Shown one piece after another: positions 11,553-21,589 of a stretch of DNA of 64,000 nucleotides (its first letter is position 1; the number at the start of each line of letters is the position of its first letter). This stretch comes from Gambelia wislizenii. Its lineage: Eukaryota > Chordata > Lepidosauria > Squamata > Crotaphytidae. The notes under the pieces were generated by a model. That model made no database searches and was not told where the DNA came from. It worked only from the letters and a program-made list of their open reading frames with translations. The translations under genes and the position numbers were made by a program. The stretch spans positions 238,285,809 to 238,349,808 of the forward strand of contig JAUMIR010000002.1 in assembly GCA_030847615.1 (NCBI GenBank). Direction: 5' to 3'.

Positions 11553-11731
11553 ACACTGCTTCTCAGGCTATCTGATAACAGAAACCAACATTATTTTTTC
11601 TAATGACCCAGGTGCCCACACCATCTTTGTGTCCAATTATTTCTTTTCTTTTCTGGAAACTTGCTGTGGACCAGCAGTTGATGGTTCATGGATTGGGACT
11701 GGTCCATGGGCCACCAGTTTGAGTAGTACTG
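11553..11731. mobile_element. Possible old hAT-type MITE
   Basis: The left 'cactgcttctcaggctat' and right 'ggccaccagtttgagtagtactg' resemble degraded hAT termini (cagtggttctca / ttgagaaccactg). The interior is non-coding. Flanking 8-mers ttctacaa and ttcctaca are similar but not identical. Confidence 0.4.
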
Positions 11732-12194
11732 TTCCTACACTGGAGATGTCTTACAAACTTAATAGGTTTTTAGCAGTTCTACAATATTACTGTATTACTG
11801 TATACTGAATGCAAACCAAAAAGAATCCACTGCTTTCTAATGAATGCCAAAATATGAAGGCTAAGCATGGCACATGAGCCCTAAATCATCTCTCATCACA
11901 CAGAAGGTAAAATGATGAAACAAAATGTAAAAGTTTGAATCATAGCATCAGGGTTTCATCATGCCTAGCTGCCAAATCCAGATTCTGAACAGCCTTCTCT
12001 ACCTTTGAGATATGTACTAAAGGGACAATTTGACCAGACAACTTTTCCTGCCATGTCTTGCAGTAACAATAAAAAGCTGCTTAGATGGCATGTTTCCATC
12101 TATGTAGTAATTAATAGGTAACTGAGCCTGAACCTGCTAGCCCTAAATAGGTACTTTCTGTTCTTCCCCAAACACACAGGGTTCAGTTTCAAAT

Positions 12195-12290
12195 ACAGGT
12201 ATACTTCAGCTAATGAAGTCGAAGTGTTCCTGAGCATGACTTCCTAAACAGAAAATTTGATACCAGAGGAAGAAATAACATGGAAAGAAT
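12195..12290. mobile_element. Possible mariner/Tigger-type fragment
   Basis: 'acaggtatacttcagctaat' followed by 'gaagtcgaagtgttcc' resembles the terminal part of Tigger/mariner elements ('tacttcacttaacgaagt'). No second terminus was found. Confidence 0.35.
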
Positions 12291-12528
12291 AGGAGAATAG
12301 GGTTATGTTCTTACACCACCACCAAACAACCACTCACACACCCTGAAAACCAGTTAAACATGATTCATCAAAGTTTTTATCAAAACATGTGAAACGAAAT
12401 AACCAGGTCGGGTAGATCTTTCATAAATAAAAAATATATGTTGACCCGTCTAGAGACCACCTGATAGCTTCTTCCAAAATTCATCCAGGGATTATTTTTT
12501 CTCACAACCAGCCTCCACTTTTTCTATA

Positions 12529-12786
12529 CAGTCGGATCCCCATATCTGCGGGAGTTTGGTTCCTAGACTTACCGTGGATACTGGAAACTGCAGATAACAA
12601 TTATTTAAAATAAAGGACTTCCAATAAAACATACCGTAGAATTGTGTTAGAGGACCTAGAAGATGCCCAGAGAGGATGTTTCTCTTGGCATTTACCAGCA
12701 TGACTCTATGGTATGTGTCCCCTATTTTGTACCTGCAGATAACTGAAACTGCGACTACTGGTTCCACAGATATGGGTGTCCAACTG
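12529..12786. mobile_element. Tigger-like non-autonomous DNA transposon (MITE)
   Basis: Inverted ends cagtcggatccccatatctg and cagatatgggtgtccaactg are flanked by TA on both sides, as expected for TA-targeting Tc1/mariner-Tigger transposition. The interior has 'ttggttcctagacttaccgt' and 'gaggacctagaagatgccca'. The same family recurs at 47464, 48510 and 54588. There is no transposase. Confidence 0.75.
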
Positions 12787-12789
12787 TAC

Positions 12790-13435
12790 TTCCATTTTGA
12801 TGGACACATTTATTGAGCTATGCTTTTTTTAACATGCTGGGGTTAACTGGTGAGGAGGACTGTCCTCCCTTTTTCTCTCTGTTTTGCTGTTCAGACATGA
12901 TCAGTAGGGGATTCTTGAGGCAGCTGCTGTTTACTTTGCATGGTGTGGGCAGGCACCCATGGTTGCAGTATGACTGGCAAGAGCAAAACCTTGCTCTTTC
13001 CCATCTTAAATTTTATTGAATTGTTTCCTATAGACACACTGCTGCAACTCAACACTGGAAGTCTGTTTCTCCCCAGCCCTCTTTTACCACCCTCCCAATG
13101 TCAGCAGAAATAGGTGGCAAGCTGCTTTAAGCCTTGGGATGAGGAAGTGAATCAAAGCAAAACCAAAGCTTTAGCATCCCTATCTTTAGAAAAGGACTGC
13201 CTGCATTGGATGATGCTTTGTAAATTTCTGCTTAATGTCTAAGCTACTGTTACTTTTATTCACCTTTGGCCTATGAATAAAACATATATGTCACAAGTAA
13301 AGTATGTATGTGTGGGCAGCTATGGCATATCTGGTGGTCAATTATCTGTCCATGGAATCCTCAGGGGCCACACAGATTGCTGAAACGGCAGAAAAAGAAA
13401 AAGAAAAGAAAGCCCAAGTGTGTCCAGAAGTGCAC
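12790..13435. other. Intron stretch, nothing recognised
   Basis: No feature is supported. The plus-strand ORF at 12813-13019 has no recognisable motif. Confidence 0.35.
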
Positions 13436-13438
13436 AAA

Positions 13439-13439
13439 C

Positions 13440-13473
<34 letters not shown>

Positions 13474-13560
13474 TTATTTATATCCCGCCCCTCTTCAACG
13501 CAATCGGGGCGGCTTACAATATAAAAACCCCATACTCACAATACCCTAGCCCACCCACCC
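13439..13560 (-). mobile_element. L2 LINE 3' tail with (AAT)n
   Basis: An (AAT)n tract at 13440-13473 is followed by 'tttatttatatcccgcccct', then 'tcggggcggcttacaatata'. This is the reverse complement of the L2 tail seen at 5855-5924. Only the last ~120 bp of the LINE are present. Confidence 0.8.
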
Positions 13561-13599
13561 CTTAAAATAATATTAAATTACGAAGGATTAAAAACATGC

Positions 13600-13603
<4 letters not shown>

Positions 13604-13638
<35 letters not shown>
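13604..13638. repeat. (TA)n microsatellite
   Basis: This is an uninterrupted run of alternating T and A, about 35 bp long, in AT-rich sequence just beyond the L2 tail. Confidence 0.95.
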
Positions 13639-13642
<4 letters not shown>

Positions 13643-14219
13643 TTAGAAGGAAAATTTTTTTAAAAAATTAAAAATTAAAAATTCTGTTTTTGAAAAGTAT
13701 GTTTTTTTTATGTTAAAACTTGAAGAAAGGCCCTGCAACCTTTAAAAATATGAATATGAAATTCTTGAAAATATGAATAATAATATGAAGTTCTTGAAAA
13801 TGTGCAGGAGAGGCAGTTCATTTCTGACCCCTTGGCCCAGAAAAAGAATATTCCTGGGAGGTTGAAGGACAACAAAACAGCCTTGAAGCCATACTTTGTT
13901 CACCCAAGATATGTATATATAAACGCACAATATACCGGTAATTAAAACCTGACAAATTGCAATATATGAACTGTGAGCCTCATAAATGCAGGTCAGTAGA
14001 TGATGACTTAAATTATTCTGAATAGATTTTAAAGGAATGAATAAACTTCTTAAATAATAAATAAAGACCTAACTAAATTAGAGGTGCCTGCTCTCTGCTT
14101 GAGCATTCTGCTTCACAAATGACAATAGTAAGCAGAGATCAAGAGTAACTAGTTTTGGGTCCTCTTACATATATAAATCCAAAACAAAGAGCAACTTCCA
14201 CTGCAAAGACTACCATATT

Positions 14220-14515
14220 GCTGGGACAATTCCAATAGTCATTATGGCCTCTCCCTGCATTGATATCCCTCCAGGTCATCTTTACTGACAACAGAAGTAA
14301 CGGCTTAGACAAAATGTACCGTAGGCCTGTGACACTAACATTGTCACATTTCTTCTCCTGTATGATTTTTAACATCTTTGCCTGGTGAAGAAGCCGGTGA
14401 AGCTTTGAAAGCGTGCATGATGTATTTTGTGCATTTTAGTTGGCCTAATAAAGGTATCACTGTTTTGTGAATTTTGTATTTTGTTGTATTTTGCTTCATC
14501 GTCAACATGGCTAAC
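14220..14515 (+). mobile_element. Repeat copy A, possibly the terminal repeat of a Penelope-like or related retroelement
   Basis: The segment matches 57705-57765 plus 58680-58900 in order. Shared blocks are 'cctgcattga', 'ttactgacaacag', 'aacattgtcac', 'atttttaacatctttg', 'gatgaagaagcc', 'gcatgatgtatttt' and a T/G-rich end. 'gatgaagaagccggtgaagc', 'tttgaaagcgtgc' and 'ggcctaataaaggtatcac' are reminiscent of terminal regions of Penelope-like elements; this family placement is only an inference. No coding part adjoins it. Confidence 0.5.
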
Positions 14516-14598
14516 TCTGAGTATTGTTCATTTAGGAGTGCTTGTCCTTTTCTCTTATGCACAATGATCAAGAGTAGGGACCCAAATGTATAGCATCT

Positions 14599-14629
14599 AT
14601 TGTAATATTGGTCAATACACATTGTATTA
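14599..14629. repeat. Target-site duplication, left copy (31 bp)
   Basis: The 31-mer starts attgtaatattgg and ends cattgtatta. It is repeated without mismatch at 16151-16181 and so brackets the reverse-transcriptase element. That length is long for a LINE. Confidence 0.95.
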
Positions 14630-14939
14630 CCTCTCCATTGACGCCCCCTTGTCGTGGGAGAGAGGCTTGCGTACCCTAATGATGTTTTGAGCTATGCTGG
14701 CGGTGGCATAATAGCCACTGGTAGGGTCTCCCATGCCAGACAGGTCAAAACCGAAGGGTCTGACAAAGAGCGTCAAAGGGCAGGATGGGCTCTTTAGCCT
14801 TGTGGCAACCGTCCTAGGAGAAGGAAAACTCTAATCCCAAACCCGGGCAGATGGTGCTCGTCCAACCCTGTAAGGTCAACCATCTAAGAGAAGGAAACTC
14901 TAAGCAAACCTACGGCCCGAGGACCTCGCTGCCACGTCC

Positions 14940-15959
14940 ATGCTTGCAAGGCCACGGCATAATGGAGTGAAGCAAGGTTGTGTTCTTGCACCAACTTTAT
15001 TTACAATCTTCTTTAGCACGATGCTCCAAAGGGCTATGGCAGAGCTTGAAGAAGACGATGGCATCTATATACGTTACCGTACTGATGGTAGCTTCTTTAA
15101 CTTAAGCCGTCTGAGGGCTCACACTAAGACTCTAAACTATCTAGTCCGTGAGCTGCTCTTCGCCAATGATGCTGCGCTTGTTGCCCACACAGAAGCAGCT
15201 CTGCAGCGCCTAACGTCCTGCTTTGCAACAGCTGCAGAGCTGTTTGGGCTAGAAGTCAACCTGAAGAAAACAGAAGTTCTTTACCAGCCTGCACCACAGG
15301 ACCAACACCACCATCCCCACATTGCCGTCGGCAAATCTGTGCTCAAGTCCGTTCAGCAGTTCACCTACCTGGGAAGCATCATCTCCTCAGATGCCAAGAT
15401 TGACAAAGAGATCGATCACAGATTAGCAAAGGCATATAGTGCATTTGGAAGACTTCACAAAAGAGTCTGGAGCAATAAACACCTGAGGCAAAGCACAAAA
15501 ATCAGTGTGTATAGAGACATCGTACTGTCTATCCTCCTTTATGGATCTGAAACATGGGTCACCTATCGCCACCACCTACGACTCCTCGAGCGCTTCCATC
15601 AGCGCTGTCTATGCACAATCCTAAATATACACTGGACTGACTATGTGACGAATGTTGCTGTCCTTGAGCAAGCAGGGATCACCAGCATTGAGGCTATGAT
15701 ATTGAGAACACAGCTGCGCTGGGCAGGGCACGTTTCTAGGATGGAGGACCATCGCCTCTCAAAAATACTACTCTATGGTGAACTCGCCATGGGTCAGCGT
15801 AAGAGGGGCACTCCAAAAAAGCGATACAAAGACTCCCTGAAACAACATCTCAGGCTTGGCCAAATTGATCACCAACAGTGGTCCGCCCTGGCCTCACATC
15901 GGGAGGCATGGAGACGCACTATCCACAATGATGCAGCCTTATTTGAGAACTCACGCTGA
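14940..15959 (+). CDS. Reverse transcriptase, C-terminal part, 339 codons
   Basis: RT motif B is GVKQGCVLAPTLFTIFF near residue 9. Motif C reads LLFANDAALVAHTE, where the usual FADD has become FAND (Asn at residue 76), so a metal-binding aspartate is lost. Then come FGLEVNLKKTEVLY, FTYLGSIISSDAKID, LLYGSETWVTY, TQLRWAGHVSRME and a thumb-like basic tail, all typical of non-LTR RTs. The 339 codons are open, but the ORF begins inside the RT, so the ATG is probably incidental and the product would lack the fingers and endonuclease. After the TGA the same frame stays open to about 16110 and encodes a zinc-finger-like segment, listed separately. Confidence 0.8.
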   Translation: MLARPRHNGVKQGCVLAPTLFTIFFSTMLQRAMAELEEDDGIYIRYRTDGSFFNLSRLRAHTKTLNYLVRELLFANDAALVAHTEAALQRLTSCFATAAELFGLEVNLKKTEVLYQPAPQDQHHHPHIAVGKSVLKSVQQFTYLGSIISSDAKIDKEIDHRLAKAYSAFGRLHKRVWSNKHLRQSTKISVYRDIVLSILLYGSETWVTYRHHLRLLERFHQRCLCTILNIHWTDYVTNVAVLEQAGITSIEAMILRTQLRWAGHVSRMEDHRLSKILLYGELAMGQRKRGTPKKRYKDSLKQHLRLGQIDHQQWSALASHREAWRRTIHNDAALFENSR

Positions 15960-16121
15960 ACAAGTCTTGAAGAGAAACGACAACGCAGAAAGAATCACAA
16001 CCCCAAAACATCACCCAAGGAGACCTTCTGCTGTGCTTTTTGCAACCGGACTTGTTTATCTCGGATTGGCCTTTTTCGTCATCAGCACGCTTGCAGAAAG
16101 CGCGGGATGAGTCCTTCCTGA
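15957..16121 (+). pseudogene. In-frame zinc-finger-like tail after a TGA
   Basis: Continuing the RT frame past the TGA at 15957-15959 gives a basic stretch (LEEKRQRRKN) and then FCCAFCNRTCLSRIGLFRHQ followed by HAC. That is a C-x2-C-x12-H-x3-C arrangement, followed by RKRG and a stop. The second copy, at 58439 onward, has the same TGA and keeps the four spaced ligand positions, with C in place of one His. The stop is probably a former Arg codon (CGA to TGA) fixed before both copies formed, or possibly a natural end of the ORF. Confidence 0.6.
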
Positions 16122-16150
16122 AGCTTCGTTTGCGAAGAAAAGCCAGAGAG

Positions 16151-16181
16151 ATTGTAATATTGGTCAATACACATTGTATTA
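16151..16181. repeat. Target-site duplication, right copy (31 bp)
   Basis: It is identical to 14599-14629 and starts directly after the 3' terminus agccagagag of the RT element. Confidence 0.95.
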
Positions 16182-17475
16182 TGCTAGCAGTGGTTTTATC
16201 TTCTATGCTAAGGTTGGGTTTTATTGTTTACTGTTGTATTCTTATTATTTTAATTTTGCATCTTGCACATTGCTTAGAGAATTCTACTTTATAAAGCCGA
16301 AATAAAAACTCAAACAAAATACCAGAACAGAATGAACCATCCAAACCAAATAGGCATAATTACCTATTTCACTGAACAAATCTGTTAGATGGTAAACATG
16401 CAAAGGGAATGATGAATAATCTTTTGGTTGGAAAGAATCTAAACTGAGGCAAATACATTTCAAACAACTTCCTTTTGTTTCCTCTCCAAGCCCACCATTT
16501 CCATCACTACTACAACAGGATGTCTGTATCTGAAACTATTCGGGTATAAGATATACAGTGCCTTTTCAGATCAACCTTAGAGGGGAAAAAATTCAGATCA
16601 ACATTAGAGGAAAGAAGTTATTTTTCCTTCAATTTTATTAGCAGCTTGCTGAAACCAGGAAACCCACCAGTAGACGTGCTCCCTTGGGAAACAGGGTTTT
16701 CAATGCATTTATGAGCAATACAGAGTCTCAGAATGTTGCCTCATGCTTAAATCCTAAAATGTTATTTTTGGCTCTGTCAGCTCCAGGGACCCATGTGGAT
16801 ATATGCCTTTTAGTTTCTTTAAAAATGTGCTTACATCCTGAAGTATGATTAATCCATGTTCTTTTGTTGTTATAAACTAAATCAGAAATACAAGCTACAT
16901 TCCTGGGCAACACTTATTTATGTTATGAGCAAGCCAAGTCTCAGTATCTGAAAATATATGCAACTCCCAACATTGCCCACTGCCACAGCTGGAGCCAGAA
17001 ATAACAAAATGTAAAACAGCTAGATTTAAAAAAAACCAACCCAGCAAGTTGGAAAAATATATTCATCACAAATCCATAGTATTCCTCCTTGTTCACAAAA
17101 GCCAAGTTTAAAATGGCTGACCTAAATTTTAAATTTCATTGTTTGAGTGATAATGACAGCCACCAGAAAAGCTTATCCCATTTACTGCCTAGTAATAGCC
17201 TCACAGTACAAGCCATAGTGGCATGCCTGAAAAAACTTTGGCTCTATTAACCTGAAGCATCTGGGGGTTTTGTTTTATCCACCTTCACTGAAGCCCTGAA
17301 TCTTCTCTATGGAGGTTTGTATATAAAGCCAGGTAACGCTGCTTCAAAGTCAGTTGGGGAGTAGTCTCTCAGTGGGAAGAAGAGGCATTAAAAGTGCATG
17401 CCTTTAATGGTTATACACGAAGGAAAACTTGGACTAATTCAGCTTTTTCCATCATAGTTCTGTGGGTAAGACACA
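16182..17475. other. Intron stretch; one short tandem duplication
   Basis: At 16565-16610 a 17-base phrase (ttcagatcaac-ttagagg) occurs twice, 27 bp apart. Nothing else is recognised. Confidence 0.45.
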
Positions 17476-17479
17476 ATGG

Positions 17480-17895
17480 CTGAAACACTCCATTTTACAC
17501 AAGTATGCTCACAAGGCAAGTGCCCAGAGCAGCCACGTTTGATTTTTGCCTTAGCAATCGTGTGCTGAGGCAACAAAACAGGCTTTTTTCTCTCTTAAAA
17601 AATTTGTTTAGGTGAAATATCGCACTTTGGCACCTTAGATATACTTTTTTTTTTTTAAAAAAAAATACTGTTTGGCCGCAACAACTGGTGAAAATAAAAA
17701 CATGAGTAATTAACTCACACCCGCCATCTTGATTCAAAGACATGCCCATTGAGACAACAAAAGCGGATAGCTTTGCATGTGTGCAATTTGCAAAAAACAA
17801 AAAAACCTCCATTAAGACAAATCAAAGCTGCTTCGAATTGGCATTAATGCACATGAATCCACATTCCCCCCCTCAAACAGACAAGCCCTAAACTT
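17480..17895 (-). repeat. Unnamed ~400-bp repeat, copy 1, with YY1-like core
   Basis: Its reverse complement aligns with 24335-24700 across about 350 bp. Shared blocks include 'aatgtggatt', 'ttgtcttaa', 'gcatg-aaagctatcc', 'gggcatg', 'aagatggcgg-tgtgagt', 'aacagtatttttt'-like and 'ctaaggcaaaaatc-aac'. AAGATGGCGG matches the YY1 core. No ORF is shared. The outer end 'gggcttgtctgtttgag' may be a transposon terminus. Confidence 0.6.
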
Positions 17896-18175
17896 CTTCA
17901 GAACAGATGGCTGGGACAAGAATCCTCTCCACCCATTGGGCAGCTCTGCTAATACTGAAGATGCAAGCCATGGCTTCATTTTAAAAAGTATGTGTCTGAA
18001 AAGGCAGAATGTGAATGTGACAAATTTCTTACCCAGTGGAAGTGACTAATGCTGACTAACACTCTTAAAAACACAGCTGTGCCACAGCATTTTGGTATAA
18101 CCTGAACCTAGCCAACATTATGCAAGCACTTAAGGGTGCATACTAGCATCCTGTCACCCAATTCCTGCACTCATA

Positions 18176-18430
18176 AAATCATAGAATTGCAGAGTTGGAA
18201 GAGACCACGAGGGCCATCCAGTCCAATCCCCAGCCACGCAGGAAATCACGATCAAAGCATCCCTGACAGATGGCCATCCAGCCTCTGTTGAAGGACCTCC
18301 AAGGAGACCCCACCACGCTCTGAGGGAGTGTGTTCCCCTGCTGACCAGCTCTTACTGTCAAAAAGTTCCTCCTAATGTTGAGGTGGAATCTCTGTTTCTG
18401 GAGCTTGCCTCCATTGCTTTGTGTTCCAGT
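18176..18430 (-). mobile_element. CR1 LINE 3' end
   Basis: 'aaaatcatagaattgcagag' and 'ttggaagagaccacgagggc' form the CR1 3' end. They are followed by 'gacagatggccatccagcct', 'ctgttgaaggacctccaagg' and 'aaaaagttcctcctaatgtt', the same order as in the sense copy at 52500-53150. It covers about 255 bp of 3' end only. Confidence 0.88.
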
Positions 18431-18434
18431 CTCA

Positions 18435-19435
18435 TTTAGCTTAATTTCATTCTTCTATGCCATTAACCAAGCAAAAGGTATACCCTGCTTAAAGGATGAG
18501 GAGGAACGATGTGCAGGTTCATAACTAAGCAAACAATCACATCTGCTACCTGATATGCCTATCCCCACCCCTTCAATACCATTGTATTCAAAGCACTCTA
18601 ATATTTAGGTTTTAACCTGTTACACTGACTTCATTGGAACACTTAAATGTGAACTCCGGAAGTAGCATTAAGTTTCATGAATGTATCCGCATTGACAGAG
18701 GCACTTATGCCATCCATAACCTGCCCACTTGCTTGACTGTGTGATATAGATATATTACCTGAAGGATTAGTATATACAAGTACACAGTGATGGCCAAATT
18801 CTGGAGGAGAAACTCTGAACTGTAACAACTGAAGCAGAGCTTGCTTTCAAATCTCCCAAATAAAAAATAATTTTCCTAGTTGCAGTATCTTGCAAAAATG
18901 CATGAAGATGCTACTACTCTCAAATACAAAATTAAAGCTATCTTGGCCTCCTGACCAAGGCTCTATCCCCCAGCTTCTCAGTCATAAAATCTTACAAACT
19001 CATAACTAAAAAGCTGGTTTGTTTACTTTGGGGAAAAATATGTGGACAGAGAAGTAAACTATGACACTGTTGTTCTCCACCTTACTTTAGGCAAATCAGT
19101 TGTTCTCCAGGCTGAGAAAATGCAGGGCTGCCATGTTTGCTGCTTCTGTGTCTGAACTATCCCCCACTAAGACAGGAATAGGGAAAATGTGGCCCCCAGA
19201 GCCCGTTTTTTTGGGGGGGCTATATTTATTTAGCCCCCAAATGCCCCATTGGGCCAACGGGGTACATTTTCACCATAAGCCCAGGAGAGACCTCCCCCCA
19301 CAACAGGAAATAACCTTTGACTTCTGAGTCACTTTCTATTGGGGAAAAAGCAGCCCCCAACAAATACCAGGTGCTGGAGGCTATATTTCAGAAGAAGGGA
19401 CTGGTAAAAGCACCTCTGAACATTCCTTGCCTAAG
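18435..19435. other. Intron stretch, mostly unassigned
   Basis: A C/G-run segment at 19180-19290 ('gaaaatgtggcccccagagc') may be a fragment of a common interspersed repeat, but its ends could not be set. No gene is seen. Confidence 0.35.
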
Positions 19436-19505
19436 AAAAACCTATGAAACTCACAGGGTCACCGTAAGCAGACAGGAGACTTGAAGGCTCACCCATGCAC
19501 ACACA
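19436..19505 (+). mobile_element. SINE 3' end fragment
   Basis: 'cctatgaaactcacagggtc', 'accgtaagcagacaggagac' and 'ttgaaggc', then a CA-rich end, match the last part of the SINE at 60681-60866. The rest of 19506-20670 has no recognised feature. Confidence 0.5.
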
Positions 19506-20628
19506 CGCACACCCAACTATCCAACCCTTTGGTAGCAGTCTGGTTTTAACATCTGAAAAGATATGCCAGTGAGAAGTACTGGTTCCCTTTTATCCCACTT
19601 TCATGATCCATTGGTCACTGGCATAGGGTGGGATGGGGGAACTGGATATTGATCTGCGGAGAGGTAAGGTGGGGGACTGTTGAGTTTCCTCATCCATGCA
19701 TCTGTTTCAGTGCTGCCTCTAATTAGTTAGGAATAAATCCCAAAACATAATCAATGGACCTTAATTCGAGGTTACAAAGATTGCAGTCTCAAGCACGTTT
19801 ATTTAGGACAAGGACCCATTGAATGCAATTTCTCAGAAACTGCTTTTGATGGCACCACAAAACAAAAGTTGTCTGCATAACTGAGTTAAATTAATTTTTC
19901 ATTGCTTTATCCCCCAACCCCTGCTCCACCACCACCATTCCTGCAACTGTAAAATCAAATTGAGAAAATACACTGGGCTGAGGATGCCTTTAGATTAAGA
20001 ACAGCACTCTTATTCTTCCTCTGTCTCATTAAATTTGCAGGTGATAGAAGTTCATTTTATACAGCCTATCTCACCCCTCGGTTTCTACCTTTACTTAGCG
20101 GTAAGCTTCACTGAACACAGTAAATCTACTCAAGACTGCACTACATGTTTATATCCTTATGCTAAGAAAGTAGAGTGATGTGGCTGCTGCAAGCAGGTCT
20201 GAGAATGCTGTTATGAAAATGGAGCAAATGGTAGTTATTTAATTTAGCAATGTACTGTAACTGCCAGGCAGGAAGAGAGATACTTGCAGGATGTTCAGGT
20301 GTCAAAGGAATTCATTCAGCCTTTGGTACTGGAGGAGTTGCTGCTCTGTCTTTCATGGCTGACCTATAAAATGCACTACTTTGATTAATGATATACAGAA
20401 CAATCCTATTTGCACCTATTTGTCAGTTGGCCCTACTGTTCATAGCCTTATAACCTCAGTCATGTTTATTAGTGAAAATATATCATGGGCTTGTATCCTT
20501 CAAGCTTATCGCCTGCTGATAATGACAACTTCAGAGGTTCTAATATTAACTGCAAATAAAAGCACAGAGGCACAATCATTTCTAGCTCTCTTTGTAAAGT
20601 CTTGTTTCTGATTTTTGACCATTAACCA

Positions 20629-20673
20629 ATTATCTGGTTCATGATCAACTATAAATTATCTGGTTCATGATCA
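20629..20673. repeat. Direct micro-duplication of 19 bp
   Basis: attatctggttcatgatca occurs at 20629-20647 and again at 20655-20673, separated by 7 bp, directly before the SINE at 20674. Confidence 0.9.
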
Positions 20674-20945
20674 CCAGGAGCCCTGGTGGCACAGTGGTTA
20701 AATGCCAATACTGCAAGTCACCATGTTGCAAGTTCGATTCCAGAGGGCTCCAAGGTTCATTCAGCCTTCCATCCTTTCATAGGTTGGTAAAATGAGTACC
20801 CAGCTTGTGGGGGGCAATTAGCTAACACACACTGGAAACTGCTTAATGCAGTGTAGATGTGTAAATTGCTATTGTTTAAAACAGTTTGTAAGCCGCTCTG
20901 ATAGCCTTGTGGATGAAGAACGGGGTACAAATAACTAATAATAAT
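20674..20945 (+). mobile_element. tRNA-derived SINE with L2-type tail
   Basis: The head has a box A-like 'tggcacagtggttaaatgcc' and a box B-like 'gcaagttcgattccagagg'. The body reads 'ttcagccttccatcctttca' and 'taaaatgagtacccagcttg'. The tail 'gtaagccgctctgatagcct' plus 'ggggtacaaataactaataa' copies an L2 3' end, so L2 machinery probably mobilised it. Confidence 0.8.
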
Positions 20946-21249
20946 AAACTTTAAACACAATGGCTGAGATCAGATGTGTAGCTACAATATCACTGCTATA
21001 ATCTGCCTTCTGATCTGACCCCTGAAACCCACATTAAAATCCATCCAGCTGCACCAAGGGACAGAGTTCTGTGGTGCTAGTGAGCAGGGTGCTGAAGGGT
21101 GATGCATCCAGCCACCTCCACCCAGCAGTTGATGAGGCTGGACGTGTAATTCTTGAGCAGCCTGTCTGACAGCACCAGATAATTCTGTTCCTCAGTGCAG
21201 CAAGTTGGATTTTAAGATGGGTTTGCAGGTATTTATGACCGTGGCACAG

Positions 21250-21462
21250 GTTATTGTTGTGTGTCTTCAATTTGTTTCCAACTTATGGCAACCCTATCAT
21301 GGGGTTTTCTTGGCAAGATTTGTTCAGAGAAGGATTTGCCTTTGCTGTCTCCTGGGCTGAGAGAGTGTGACTTGCCCAAGATCACCTAGTTGTTTTCATG
21401 GCCAAGTGGGGATTCAAACCCAGATCTCCAGGGTCCTTGTCCACCACAACCATTATGTGAAC
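21250..21462 (-). mobile_element. tRNA-derived SINE, inverted
   Basis: Reverse complement of the family body: 'ttcaatttgtttccaactta', 'tggcaaccctatcatggggt', 'aagatttgttcagagaagga', 'gattcaaacccagatctcca'. It includes the tRNA-like head on the right. Confidence 0.85.
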
Positions 21463-21589
21463 AGGGAATAGTTACAAGGTCGTAAGTCTAACGTACGTAA
21501 TAACTGACAAACACGATGCCAGCTAATGTTTAAAACACTGTGTTTAAAACACAAAATGTTATTTCGAAAGTCAAAGTGTTTAAGAATTT

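Larger units (their letters stand above)
14630..16150 (+). mobile_element. Non-LTR retrotransposon with RT, 5'-truncated or internally deleted, 31-bp TSD
   Basis: This 1521-bp insertion is bounded by perfect 31-bp direct repeats. The first ~300 bp (14630-14939) look like leader sequence, with two similar phrases ('aaggaaaactctaatccc', 'agaaggaaactctaagc'). It jumps straight into the RT palm region at 14940, so the endonuclease and the first RT motifs are missing. The 3' end is 'agccagagag' with no poly(A), preceded by a small hairpin (16124-16137). A second copy at 57766-58633 ends at the same base. The C-terminal half resembles proteins often annotated beside RTE-type endonuclease/RT elements, but the clade is uncertain. 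Confidence 0.85.

Noticed and set aside
13440..13640. CRISPR-like or satellite array
   Set aside because: Only a trinucleotide (AAT)n and a (TA)n microsatellite around an L2 tail; no spacers.
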